From contig JAXDDX010000048.1 in NCBI GenBank assembly GCA_034670405.1, forward strand, positions 1,984,001-2,048,000: a stretch of DNA of 64,000 nucleotides, in the 5' to 3' direction. A program made the translations under genes and the position numbers. Below, piece after piece: positions 50,301 through 64,000 of this stretch. The notes beneath the pieces were generated by a model that saw only the letters and a program-made list of their open reading frames with translations, had not been told where the DNA came from and searched no databases. How positions within the stretch are numbered: the first letter of the stretch is position 1; each line of letters opens with the position of its first letter. Source of the stretch: Hoplostethus atlanticus. Its lineage: Eukaryota; Chordata; Actinopteri; Trachichthyiformes; Trachichthyidae.

Positions 50301-53300
50301 ACCAACCTGGGCATTGTCCTGGTGCATGGTTACTACAAGACAGGTCATTGCCTTATGCAGTTGTAGTGTTTTTTAAATTGTGAAAATGGCCCTAAAGTTT
50401 CTGTACAAACCAGTGTTTCCATTTTTGAAATGATACAAGGACAAAGCAGTTATAGTATATTTTGCCCTTCAATTTATGCCTTGTTGGCCTTCTCTGTATA
50501 TATGCTTATGTGGATGTTTTTTCTAGATGCGGAGCTGGTACTGCCCACCATACGCAGCGCTGTGGAGAAGCAGCTGACTCTCATTGCCCTGGGCAAGGCC
50601 AACTTCCAGCAGGTCCTGCAGCACACACTGGACATCTTCAAGAGGAAGTTCCACTACTTCGTGGACTCCATCAACAGTAAGTCGGCTGCAGCTGTAGGAT
50701 GGCTAGGACATGAGAGCAAGAAGCCCATTGGTTCGAGGTGTTTTTTTACAAGAGGGGAGACACGCACAAGATTTTTAGCAGGTGCCGGAGCATAGTTGCT
50801 TGCAAAATAGCGTAAAACACTGCACAGTGTTTCCAATGCTCCCGAAGATTTTAGTAAAGGTTGTTTAATATATAAGTTTGCGGATGACACAGTGGTGGTG
50901 GGCCTGATCTCCAACAACGACGAGAAGGCCTACCTGGAGGAAGTTGCTGATCTGTCACTCTGGTGCCAGGACAACAGCCTCCTCCTGAATGTCACCAAAA
51001 CTAAGGAGCTGATTGTGGACTTTAGGAGGACACAACAACAGAGGACGTACTCACCACTGGGGATAAATGGGACTACTGTGGAGAGGGTGAGCAGGTATAA
51101 ATACCTGGGAGTCAACATCACCGAAGATCTGACATGGTCCACACACACTGTCACTCTGGTGAGAAAGGCGAGGCAGCGCCTTTACCACCTCAGGCAACTG
51201 AGGAAATTCAAAGTCTCCCGGAGGATCCTTCAGTCCTTCTACTCTGGAGCTGTAGAGAGCATCCTGACAGGAAGCATCACTGCCTGGTTTGGCAACAGCT
51301 CCGCTCAGGACAGGAAGGCTCTGCAGAGAGTAGTGCGTTCGGCCGAGCGCACTATTGGAACTACACTCCCCACCCTGCAGGACTTGTACACCAGGAGGTG
51401 CAGAACCAGAGCCTGCAGGATCATGAAGGATCCTCACCACCCCAACAACGGACTGTTTCAGCTGCTGCGGTCAGGCAAGCGCCTCCGTAGTCACGCTGCA
51501 AAAACAGAGAGACTGAGACGGAGTTTCTTTCCTCAGGCCATCAGGACTGTGAACTCCGACCTCACCAGGGCCCCCACCAAGACACACACACTGCCCCTCT
51601 TATGCACACACACACACTTAGGTAAAGACTACACATAATTTATAATTTATATTACACATACAATTTTCCCTTTTTTTACTATATTTTTTTATAAAGTGCT
51701 CTTATTGTAAATATTGTGTTGTTTCTTTGACATTGTAAATATTGTGTTGGTTTATTGTAAATAGTGTGTACCTGTTATTTTGCACATTTCTGCTGAGCAT
51801 TGCCACTTTGCATTTCACTACACACCTCGTGTGTGTATGTGACAATTAAACTCTTGAATCTTGAATCTTGAATCTTGAATCTTGAGAACACACGTTTACA
51901 AGTTACATTAGTCATTTTTAGCAGACGCTTTTATCCAAAGCAACTTACAAAGGTGATAGGTGACACTGTGGGGATCGAACCCACAACCCTGAGACTGAGA
52001 GTCTCATGCTCTACCTACTGAGCTGTTTACAATGTTTAGACCCTAAATCTTGAAGACAATGTTTTGACCCTGGGTGTTGAAGATAGACAAGACTTGTCCA
52101 TTCCAAAATGTGCATTTTGCTGTGTGACCCAACATCTGTTAAGTTTCAGAACACTGACAGCTAACCTGATATTATCCTTTACAATTTCGTGATACAATAT
52201 GGAGTTCATTGTTGCCTTGGTGATGGTGAACTGTCCATGCCCCGAGGCAGCAGAGCAGCCCCAAATTGTTGTGCTACCTCTCATGATTCACGGTTCAGAT
52301 GAGGTTTTGGTGTTGATATTTGGCAAAAAGTTGTTGTGTTTTTTGCACCTGTAATACTTCTGACAGAGTGGTAAATACCCAAAAAAGTCCCAAAATTATT
52401 AAAAGATGGACAGGACCAAAACATATGGATCAATGAGGCAGGGGCCTGGAGACACCGATTGCATATTAGATCTATCTTTGGGTTAATTTGTGAGTCTGAC
52501 CTTGGTCCAATGGGTGCGGTGGAGCAGTTTGCACTGGTTTATACCGTGCCCAGCACAAAAAAGGAAGAGTGATCATGGTGAAAAATGCTCTGCCATTCCT
52601 CCTCTGTGAATGCCTCTCCTAAAGCTTCCTCCCACAGGGTTTTGATAGAGGCCTCCTCTTCTTCTGTAGGTAATGAACGCGCTGATATAAAGCTTGCAGA
52701 TATCTGAAGAAGTGACATTTGGGAAGTGAGAATTTCTCCACTAGTTGAGATTTTTGGTGAATCAGTGGCTGGGTTTGTGATCTGAGTGAATTTAACGGGT
52801 GATATAGTATTTATTGTGGTGAAGCATTTGCATAGTTTTACTGTTAGACAATCTAATATTTCTATTTAGACACATTAGTTGAAGTTTCTTTTTTCCCTAT
52901 GCAATTCCGCCCTAGCGTATCATTCCACTGTGTTTTGTAGGCATGGATGAGCTGATGGAGGTGTCATTTTCCCCTATTGCTGCCAGCGGCAAGCCCCTGT
53001 CCCGCTGCGGCAAGTGCCATCGCTTCATGAAGTACATCCAGGTCAGTAGTGCAGCCAGTCACTGCGACTCCTATACAGTGAACCGAGTCTGCAGATAACC
53101 TCCACACCATTCTTTCTCTCCACTCTACCTCTCATCTTTAATGTCAGCATCGGACGAATTCTAAGTAGTCTCACACTGAGAATTAACTTAGCATAGCTGA
53201 AAGCCTGTCCACAGTCAGAATGAGTCATCAACATGTTACAGGTTACAGCGGCCTGAAAGTAACAAATAATAGATATATTTTCATAATAAAGACGATAAAG

Positions 53301-54045
53301 CTAGCCAATTGGAGCACAGATCCAACAGAAACGTCTAGTGAAGAGGTAATACAGTTGTGAGAAAAAGTCGAACCCTTGGGAATTAACTGGATTCCTGCAT
53401 TAATTTCTCTTAATAATAGTAATAGATAATAATAATAATAGATAAACACAATCTGGATACAATAACACAAACATGTACTAGAATAATAATAAGTATGCAA
53501 GAGAACAGTAGTGGGATTGTTTAGTTTTGTTCAGCCATTTTTGTTCCAAAACAGAGTACGGGCTGGAAAGTTAAGTTCAGAAATCTCAGCACCTCACCAA
53601 CTAATTTGTTGAGTCATTGGTATTGATCAACCACTGCAGGATTTATTGTGGTGATTTTGTATTTTGGAGCAGTAAATACATTACAAAAGGTAGAGATGTT
53701 GCTTCTGACGCACAACCAGATGCCCAAGGCACCATTAACGTTCCATCCACCTGACCACCTGATGTCTGGCGGTCGAGCTCTGGCCTTCAACCAGCGGCCA
53801 GCTCTAAAAAAAGGACCTTTTAACTGCTACAGCGGGCGAGCTCTCTTTATCATCGTTTCTCCCTGATTTATTTTTAAGTTCCTGAATAAATCATGAGGCT
53901 GCTGATCTATTGGTCATTGTCCAACTAATTGTATCTGAATATATGTGTAGTGGCTTGCGCATGACTGTGAGTACAAGGATATCCACATGACGTCCTCTTG
54001 GACATATGTAACATGAAGACTTTACGTGTTGCACTGTGTATGTGT

Positions 54046-54076
<31 letters not shown>

Positions 54077-55668
54077 GGGTTGTTCCATGTGCATTGTGGC
54101 TGTACATTGCATTCATTAAATTACAAGGCACGTCCTCAATGACATCACATGTTTCATATGGCACAATCATATGGTGATAAATGCCTAAATGCCTATTTCT
54201 TTTGAAATAATAAATATATGAAATAACGACCACCCCCTGTAGGTATTCATATTAATCTTTCTGTCTCCAGGCCAAGCCCAGCCGGCTCCATTGCTCCCAC
54301 TGTGACGAGACCTATAGCCTCCCCCAGAATGGAGCCATCAAGCTGTACAAGGAGCTTCGCTGCCCGCTGGACGACTTTGAACTGGTGCTTTGGACCTCGG
54401 GAGCCAGGGGCAAGAGCTACCCCCTCTGCCCCTACTGCTTCAGCAACCCGCCCTTTCGGGACATGAAGAAAGGTGAGACACGAGCTGAGAATTGACGCTT
54501 AGTAAATTGATGATAGTAAATAAAGTAAATAAGTAAAGTATTTTTGTGACAATCCACAAAGTCTGTTATTTTTTCTTTTTTTCTGGGATTTGGTGCTAAT
54601 TTTAATGAACTTTAATTTTTTTTTTAATGTGAATTCTATTTTAATGTGCATGTGTTCTCTTCTGTCACCCCATCCCTTCCCCCTCTGCTTTCATCTGCCA
54701 TTCTCCCAGGTATGGGATGTAATGAGTGCACCCACCCATCCTGCCAGCACTCTCTCAATTCTCTGGGCATCGGACAGTGTGTGGAGTGTGACAGCGGGGT
54801 TTTGGTGCTGGATCCCACCTCGGGACCTAAATGGAGGATGGCCTGTAATAAATGCAACGTGGTGGTGCACTTCTTTGAACATGCACACAGGGTGCAGGTA
54901 AGAAGATGGCTCATCCAAGCATGCACCTTCAACTAGAGATGAGGAACTAGTCAGTGAAATTGGCTGCTGTAGCAATTTGCAGAAATTAAATCCTGCAGAC
55001 TTCTGGACCTCCATGACACATGGTTGGGAAGCACTGCTTTATTGTGCATGAGGATTTTGGGCTCTTGATGTCTTTTCCTAAATGTTTCACTGTTTTGACT
55101 GTCCAGCAAACTCTATGCAAAAAGTTGCCTGACTAAAAATGTCTGTTATGGCATGCAGCTTATTTATTTGTTATTAGCTGATCTGTAGTGTGTAGGCTAA
55201 TTTGATTTATTTTTTAAGTTGGAGCTATGAAAAGCTACCCATGTTGATACTAAATAAGGTCTTTTAAAATGTCCAAAGCCACTTTTGAATTGTCTTTCCT
55301 AAACATTTCACTATTTAGACTTTTAACAATCTCCTGACCGTACATAACCCATATACCCAGGCTCTTATTTTTCTCCCTCTCTTGTTTTTTAGGTCGCTCA
55401 GGAGAGCTGCGACGCGTGCGATGCCTCTCTGGTGGCGGTGGACTTCAACAAGACTCGCACACCGCTCCCCGCTGGCGAAACCCAGCACACCGGCTGCGTC
55501 TTCTGCGACCCAGTCTTCCAGGACCTGGTGGAGCTCAAACACGCCACCATGCGGCACCCCATGCACCGCGGCGGGGGGGCCAGGCGAGGAGGACGGGGAC
55601 GGGGACGCCGCGGCTACCCCAAAAAACCTAAAGACAAAATGGCTGCACTGGCAGCTTACTTTGTGTAG
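35330..55668 (+). CDS. top3b: DNA topoisomerase III beta (TOP3B), complete, 18 coding exons
   Basis: Type IA topoisomerase that relaxes DNA and RNA by single-strand passage; in animals it works with TDRD3 on mRNPs and R-loops. Exons: 35330-35399, 40441-40572, 41382-41488, 42827-42901, 43533-43729, 44642-44798, 44889-45002, 45333-45423, 46647-46801, 46958-47063, 47258-47404, 48831-49004, 50215-50343, 50527-50676, 52941-53041, 54271-54472, 54710-54897, 55393-55668. They join in frame to 2571 nt (856 residues; human is 862). The N-terminus [15 protein letters not shown] is the Toprim start and DCDKEGEN supplies metal-binding D117 and D119. Catalytic Tyr336 lies in [14 protein letters not shown], the same number as in human. 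Exons 15-18 carry Cys pairs (CGKC, CSHC, CPYC, CNEC, CVEC, CNKC, CDAC, CVFC) and an Arg/Gly-rich tail ending AALAAYFV. All 17 introns are GT-AG; the intron 13 donor (GTCATT) is weak. Intron 1 (5.0 kb) hosts an antisense IL-17 gene. Identity is seen directly; the partner roles are family knowledge. Confidence 0.97.
35757..36500 (-). mobile_element. Degenerate, internally deleted Tc1-like transposon in TOP3B intron 1
   Basis: The minus frame 36494-36144 has the Tc1 paired-like helix-turn-helix, [20 protein letters not shown], then [11 protein letters not shown] collapsed join to the C-terminal [14 protein letters not shown]-type end follows around 36130-36170, and further degraded transposase sequence extends to 35990. 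The left end has CAGTCATGCTTGAAAGTTTG, a usual Tc1-family terminus. The catalytic DDE region is largely missing. Confidence 0.75.
37026..39390 (-). CDS. il17n: IL-17 family cytokine, IL-17N-like, nested antisense in TOP3B intron 1
   Basis: Secreted cystine-knot cytokine of the interleukin-17 family, expected to signal through IL-17 receptors. Minus-strand exons are 39390-39376, 38130-37955 and 37254-37026. Splices are CAG|GTGAGA...CCTCAG|CTG and GT|GTGAGT...TACCAG|G, and the joined frame is 420 nt (139 residues). Residues 1-22 ([19 protein letters not shown]...) form a classic signal peptide. Exon 2 contains a WSY motif at the usual IL-17 place. Exon 3 has [12 protein letters not shown], a further Cys in [17 protein letters not shown] and the closing ACIC pair, which is the IL-17 knot spacing. 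It is somewhat shorter than mammalian IL-17A. The IL-17N assignment is inferred from sequence feel and from the TOP3B-intron location, which I recall for fish IL-17N but could not check. IL-17A/F or IL-17C type is the alternative. Family membership is firm, the subtype less so. Confidence 0.88.
37437..37935 (-). repeat. Fish interspersed repeat with TTACA tail, filling IL-17 intron 2
   Basis: A (TTACA)n tail at 37439-37458 is followed by GTTATTTAGCAGACGCTTTT..CCAAAGCGACTTACA, the tail block common to fish SINEs and LINEs and also present at 51905-51950. The rest reads through GGTGGGTTTTCAGCCTGCGG and GGAGTTCATTCCACCACTGC. It ends about 20 bases from the IL-17 exon 2 donor. Confidence 0.7.
38280..38420 (+). 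repeat. Repeat C, fragment
   Basis: GATTTGACTGATAAGGCTTT..TCAATACCAATATTTTTAGC and CATTTTCATGCTAAAAAATG match the left part of repeat C. It lies in the first intron of the nested IL-17 gene. Confidence 0.45.
39518..39550 (-). promoter_or_regulatory. Candidate core promoter of the nested IL-17 gene
   Basis: On the minus strand, a TATA-like AATAAATAG lies at 39526-39518, about 130 bases before the ATG. A kappaB-like GGGAATCCC lies at 39550-39542, just upstream of it. The arrangement suits an inducible inflammatory gene with a start site near 39490 and an unspliced 5' leader. Both motifs are short and could be chance. Confidence 0.4.
41680..41860 (+). repeat. hAT-like element end (Tol2-type) in TOP3B intron 3
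   Basis: Begins CAGGGGTGGAAAGA and continues with repeated ACTTAAGTAGA/ACTTAAGTAAAGT phrases, typical of fish hAT termini. The opposite end was not found, so the copy is partial. Confidence 0.55.
43910..44240 (+). repeat. Repeat D, copy 1, TOP3B intron 5
   Basis: GAGTCTGCAGGTTTTCATTC, CATCCAAACACT, then GGACGTTGAGGACACATGGTTGAAAACCACTG. Similar pieces lie at 44365-44545 and 54926-55045. Confidence 0.6.
44365..44545 (+). repeat. Repeat D, copy 2, TOP3B intron 5
   Basis: AGTTTTCATTCCATCCAAAC, TAGCAGGTAATTTCCTTGAT, then GGAATGAAAACCTGCAGACT. Confidence 0.6.
45735..46242. mobile_element. 508-bp element with 16-bp terminal inverted repeats, TOP3B intron 8
   Basis: The left end CTGGGGTGGGTTTCCC and the reverse complement of the right end, CAGGGGTGGGTTTCCC, match at 15 of 16 positions. 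Inside is a short frame starting [15 protein letters not shown], perhaps a remnant of a Myb-like protein of a PIF/Harbinger element. Superfamily unproven; no clear target duplication was seen. Confidence 0.6.
47797..48609. mobile_element. 813-bp hAT element remnant with 8-bp target duplication, TOP3B intron 11
   Basis: Ends CAGTGTTGG...CCAACACTG, flanked by TAAGTTAT (47789-47796) and TAAGTTAC (48610-48617), an 8-bp duplication with one change. The inside encodes RESPWPYLK and then, in another frame, [20 protein letters not shown], the start of a BED zinc finger as in fish hAT transposases. The catalytic domain is absent. Confidence 0.88.
50860..51885 (+). mobile_element. 5'-truncated L2-like LINE with open reverse-transcriptase frame, TOP3B intron 14
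   Basis: The frame opens at the RT catalytic motif [11 protein letters not shown] (FADD in place of YADD) near 50873 and stays open to a stop at 51638. It covers [37 protein letters not shown] and [13 protein letters not shown]. The 3' UTR ends AATTAAACTC followed by four TTGAATC units. The first part of the RT and the endonuclease are missing. The clade (L2/CR1 group) is inferred from motif wording. The lack of stops suggests a fairly recent insertion. Confidence 0.88.
51898..52027 (-). mobile_element. tRNA-derived SINE
   Basis: The minus strand reads CAGCTCAGTAGGTAGAGCAT (A box), then GGGTTCGATCCCC (B box). The tail block is TTGTAAGTTGCTTTGGATAA followed by AAGCGTCTGCTAAA. It sits directly after the LINE tail. 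The same tail block, inverted, is at 37459-37490. Confidence 0.82.
52040..52290 (-). mobile_element. Tc1-like transposase C-terminal fragment
   Basis: The minus frame from 52284 reads [20 protein letters not shown], then [13 protein letters not shown] and [10 protein letters not shown], the usual Tc1 stretch around the second catalytic aspartate. The following NDPKHT part is lost. Confidence 0.78.
52295..52720 (-). mobile_element. L1-like LINE, C-terminal ORF2 remnant
   Basis: On the minus strand, [19 protein letters not shown] and [16 protein letters not shown] are followed, after a frameshift, by [20 protein letters not shown]. This is the CxxC..HxxxxC zinc-knuckle-like end of fish L1-type ORF2. 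It is inactive. Confidence 0.72.
54037..54079. repeat. (TG)n plus G run, TOP3B intron 15
   Basis: About 12 TG units and then about 19 G; G-quadruplex-prone on the sense strand of TOP3B. Confidence 0.95.
54926..55045 (+). repeat. Repeat D, copy 3, TOP3B intron 17
   Basis: TTCAACTAGAGATGAGGAAC, ATCCTGCAGACTTCTGGACC and CATGACACATGGTTGGGAAGC match copies 1 and 2. Confidence 0.55.
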
Positions 55669-58223
55669 TGTCTTGGTTTATTTGCTCACTTTAGAGACAT
55701 GTTGTACTAAAGTTGTACTATATCATTTCCTGTGCTTGTAAATTGACTTTTGTTTTTACACAAAATATGTCTGTTAAATGTCACAGAAGTAAAACATTAT
55801 TTAAAAAAACCTTACGATAAGCCTGTCTGTTCACAATCATAAAAATATAGGTTATTGAAAGTAATTAGACAATTGTGAGTAAAAGTTATGAAAAATGATG
55901 CATGTGCAGATATCAATGAAATTTGTTCATGATCTTTTAAAAAAAAAAAAATGGGGCAATACTGTAACATCAAATTTGACTGGTATTGAAGGAATAATAC
56001 AAAAAAAAAATAGTTTCATATGTTTTAATTGAACATATTGTTCAACCATTAACAGCCAAAAGTGTGTGAACCTCTAGGATAATGACGTCTATGAAAGGGG
56101 ATAATTGAAGTCAGGTGATCCAATCAATGAGATGACATTCAGGTGTGGGTTAGACATACCCTGTCATATAAAAAAAAAAACACAAAGTTTGGTTACTAAC
56201 AGAGTCTGCGCTCCAAAATGAAAAGATCAGTTCAAGTGGAATATGCCCCTGTCAAGAAATTTCAGAGGACCTCCAGAGAAAGGTTGTTGAGGCTCATAAG
56301 GCAGGAAAAGGATACAGAAGCATTTCCAAAGACTTGGGCCTCCATCAGTCTACAGTCCGATAGACTCTTTACAAATGGAAAAACTTAAGTGCCATTGCTA
56401 TTCTCCCTAGGAGTGGGCGTCCAGCAAAGATAACAACATGCTGCGTAATGGTCAAGTAGGTGACAAAGAACCCTAACAGCTGAGGATCTGCAGGCATCTC
56501 TTGAACTTTCTAACATCTGTGTCCACAATAATAAAAAACTGTAAATAAGAGGATACCAAGGAGGAAACCACTGTTCTACTGAATCTCACAGTTCACATGC
56601 TTTTTCCAATCAATCAATAAAGTTAATGTTTCAAAAAAAACAAATGTATATATTTTATTTCTTTAAATGTGTTGGGTTTTTGAGTGAAGCATTTATTTAA
56701 ATCTAGAGGCGGGTGTGATGACGGCACAGCGATCCTGTCCAATAGGATTACAGTCCATGGGCGCTATCACAGGCATGGCGTTCACGTAACATATTGGGCG
56801 TAAGACAGATCTGTAACATTATAGATGGTGTACATTGCGTGTTTACGACATACCATCAAGCGTGGGTCACTTTTCAATCTGTTCTACCAGCGCAGGTTTG
56901 TGTGTGTTTATATCTATTGTGTCTCAATAGTCGGGTTTTTTTTAACAGGGCGTGTTTCTCTGCCAGACTGTCTGTAGCGTCGTAGGCGTAGTTTGCTAAG
57001 GGACTGTTATAATTTAGCAAGGTAAGCTATCGGAAAAAATACTGCTTGTTCAAAACCGGTATAGTTTTATAAATTAACGGAACCGGAAGTCATGTAAACA
57101 TTTTTACTGAGTATTTTTTGCATGCACGGTACGTAGTAACGTTACCGTCAACCGTGCATGCATGTCAAAACTCTTGGCGTTGTTTGATAGTATGGTTGGT
57201 CGCTTTTGCTTTATCGTATAGAATAGTCTGTTTTCTAATACGGTGAAAAGCTATGTAGTCATTTGGTAACTATAAATGTCATGCCTATAGTCATGACTGG
57301 GATTTAGCCCCAAACACAAGCCGTTCTCTTGTACGGAGAGGATATCCTGCCAAACTTAATTCAAAAACCTGACCGTTTAACGTTACCTCACGTATCTGCC
57401 AAAGTACATACCTAGAAGAACATATTTTAAGACCTTTTACGAGTCAGATCTTCTGGTAAATTCGGCACATCTATAATTCACCAAGCAGCGCTTGTTTCAG
57501 TAAAATTAAACTTTGAGAATTGCTTCAACATGCTCGCGATACCGCCCACCACGGTGCATTTTGGTGAAAGATGGTGGGAATAACGGGCTAACCAGATATA
57601 ATGTTGAAATGTTCTTGAAATAAGAGCTGCTTGGTGGATGTTATGACTGCCGAATTTACCAGACTACTAAATAATTCATAAAATTTATCAGGTTATATTC
57701 TGCCAGGTTTCTGTCTGTCCCGATAAACGAGGCAACGTTAAACTGACAGATTTCAGAATGGAGTATGGCGTGACGGTCCCTCCATACAAGGACAGAGTAT
57801 CAAGGCTGGTCTGATTTGATCTATGAAAGGGATCATTAGCATAAGCAGTTTGGGTGATATCACTGTTTAATGTCACAATGAAATGAAAAATGACTTTTTA
57901 ACCTTGTTAGCTCATTCTCCACATAAACATATTTAACAATACATGAAAAAAATAGAACAATTTTCTCGTTTTTATATCAAAATCGCACTACTTTTATTTT
58001 AGTGGTTAATACATGATGCCCCAGTATGCATAGATAAAAATTCAAACCAATAATGCCATCACAGATGGGTTTTTTTTAATTGTTTTTTTTTTTTTTTTAA
58101 ATAAACAGCACTGCTCTCTATTTTTCCCCATCTTTCCTTGACCTTTAAGAGTCTACCCGTCACCTCTAAACCTTGACCTGTTGACCTGAGAGGTTTCGGG
58201 GAGAGGGGGCTATAGGTGTCAGT
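55669..58223 (+). other. TOP3B to PPM1F intergenic region
   Basis: TOP3B 3' flank, a Tc1-like remnant, then the likely PPM1F promoter. No AATAAA is close to the TOP3B stop; one at 56616-56621 lies past the transposon. An ETS-like ACCGGAAGTC near 57078 and a donor GCAAG|GTAAGC at 57021 suggest a non-coding PPM1F first exon. It would join an acceptor such as CTTTAAG|AG at 58149. These are predictions only. Confidence 0.4.
56040..56620 (+). mobile_element. Degenerate Tc1-like transposon, N-terminal half
   Basis: Reads KGYRSISKDLGLHQS and LYKWKNL with stops between, then SGRPAKI, the Tc1 helix-turn-helix and GRPR-like hook. The left flank has the family phrase AAAGTGTGTGAACCTCTAGG. No DDE catalytic part remains. 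Confidence 0.72.
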
Positions 58224-63522
<5,299 letters not shown>

Positions 63523-64000
63523 GTACTGGGACGGCGCTATACCCGTATATCCTAATCCGTTTCCTGAAGGTTTCAGGTGACGTAACACTCCCTCCGGCGG
63601 CCATATTGGAGGTCCTGAGCTCTTGGGCAACAGTGGCTGTGAACAGCTGTTTGTTTTTCTTAATGTGCAACTTGGCCGTCTCAATAGAATGGAACAGACA
63701 TGGTTCATTTCTTTGCTGTTTCTGACTGAACTGATCATTTTATCACTGATACATCAGATTGATTTTGTGTAGATAATGTCAGCTTGTTAGCTAGCTAACC
63801 ATAGTATCTGGTCAGCTAACCCTCACTGTCTTGTCTGATCTGATTAGCACACTAGCTAACGTATCTAGTAGGAGCTAGCGTAAGCTGTGGCTAGTAGTCA
63901 TATAACATGAACTAAATATGCCTGCTAGCTAGTTAGCTAGCTAACAGTTTGTTCAGGTTAACTGAGCTGACTCTTCTCCAGCTCCACCTTTTTGAAGTAG
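63523..64000 (+). other. Start of PPM1F intron 4
   Basis: Follows the GAG|GTACTG donor. Many GCTAGCTA-type palindromic tetramers occur near 63790-63950. No exon is seen before the window ends. Confidence 0.6.

Noticed and set aside
50892-51638. Reverse-transcriptase frame as a possible host gene or telomerase
   Set aside because: Motif wording, 5' truncation and the TTGAATC tail mark it as a LINE remnant.

Overview
The window is nuclear DNA of a ray-finned (probably teleost) fish. The coding genes are split by GT-AG introns, long CA/GT microsatellites are common, and the repeats are of fish type: Tc1 and hAT remnants, L2-like and L1-like LINE pieces, and a tRNA-derived SINE. No bacterial or viral gene organisation is present. 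Most open frames are chance frames through repeats.

Layout. (1) About 1-16 kb holds no convincing protein gene. On the minus strand it carries four microRNA hairpins of the miR-130/301/454 family (seed AGTGCAA): miR-130c type at 13.2 kb, miR-301 at 12.9 kb, miR-454 at 6.6 kb and miR-130b at 4.4 kb. A CpG-rich, CCAAT-box promoter-like region at 15.05-15.54 kb and a strong minus-strand splice donor at 14.83 kb fit one primary transcript running leftward. (2) About 16-35 kb is gene-poor and repeat-rich. It includes a 1.07 kb inverted-repeat element built on a 45-bp unit and the 3' end of a LINE. (3) 35.33-55.67 kb, plus strand, is a complete 18-exon TOP3B gene (DNA/RNA topoisomerase III beta). 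The joined exons give 856 codons, with the catalytic tyrosine at residue 336 and a C-terminal RGG tail. (4) Inside TOP3B intron 1, on the opposite strand (37.03-39.39 kb), lies a complete three-exon IL-17 family cytokine gene, most like the teleost IL-17N type. It has its own TATA-like and kappaB-like elements. (5) From 58.22 kb, plus strand, are the first four coding exons of PPM1F (a PP2C-family protein phosphatase). The gene runs off the right edge.

TOP3B next to PPM1F, with a miR-130/301 cluster nearby, matches the gene content of human 22q11.2, where TOP3B, PPM1F and the MIR301B/MIR130B pair lie close together. The extra miR-454 hairpin in this cluster and the cytokine nested inside a housekeeping gene are the two most notable points. 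All exon boundaries were read by eye from frame continuity and splice dinucleotides, and no alignment was run.
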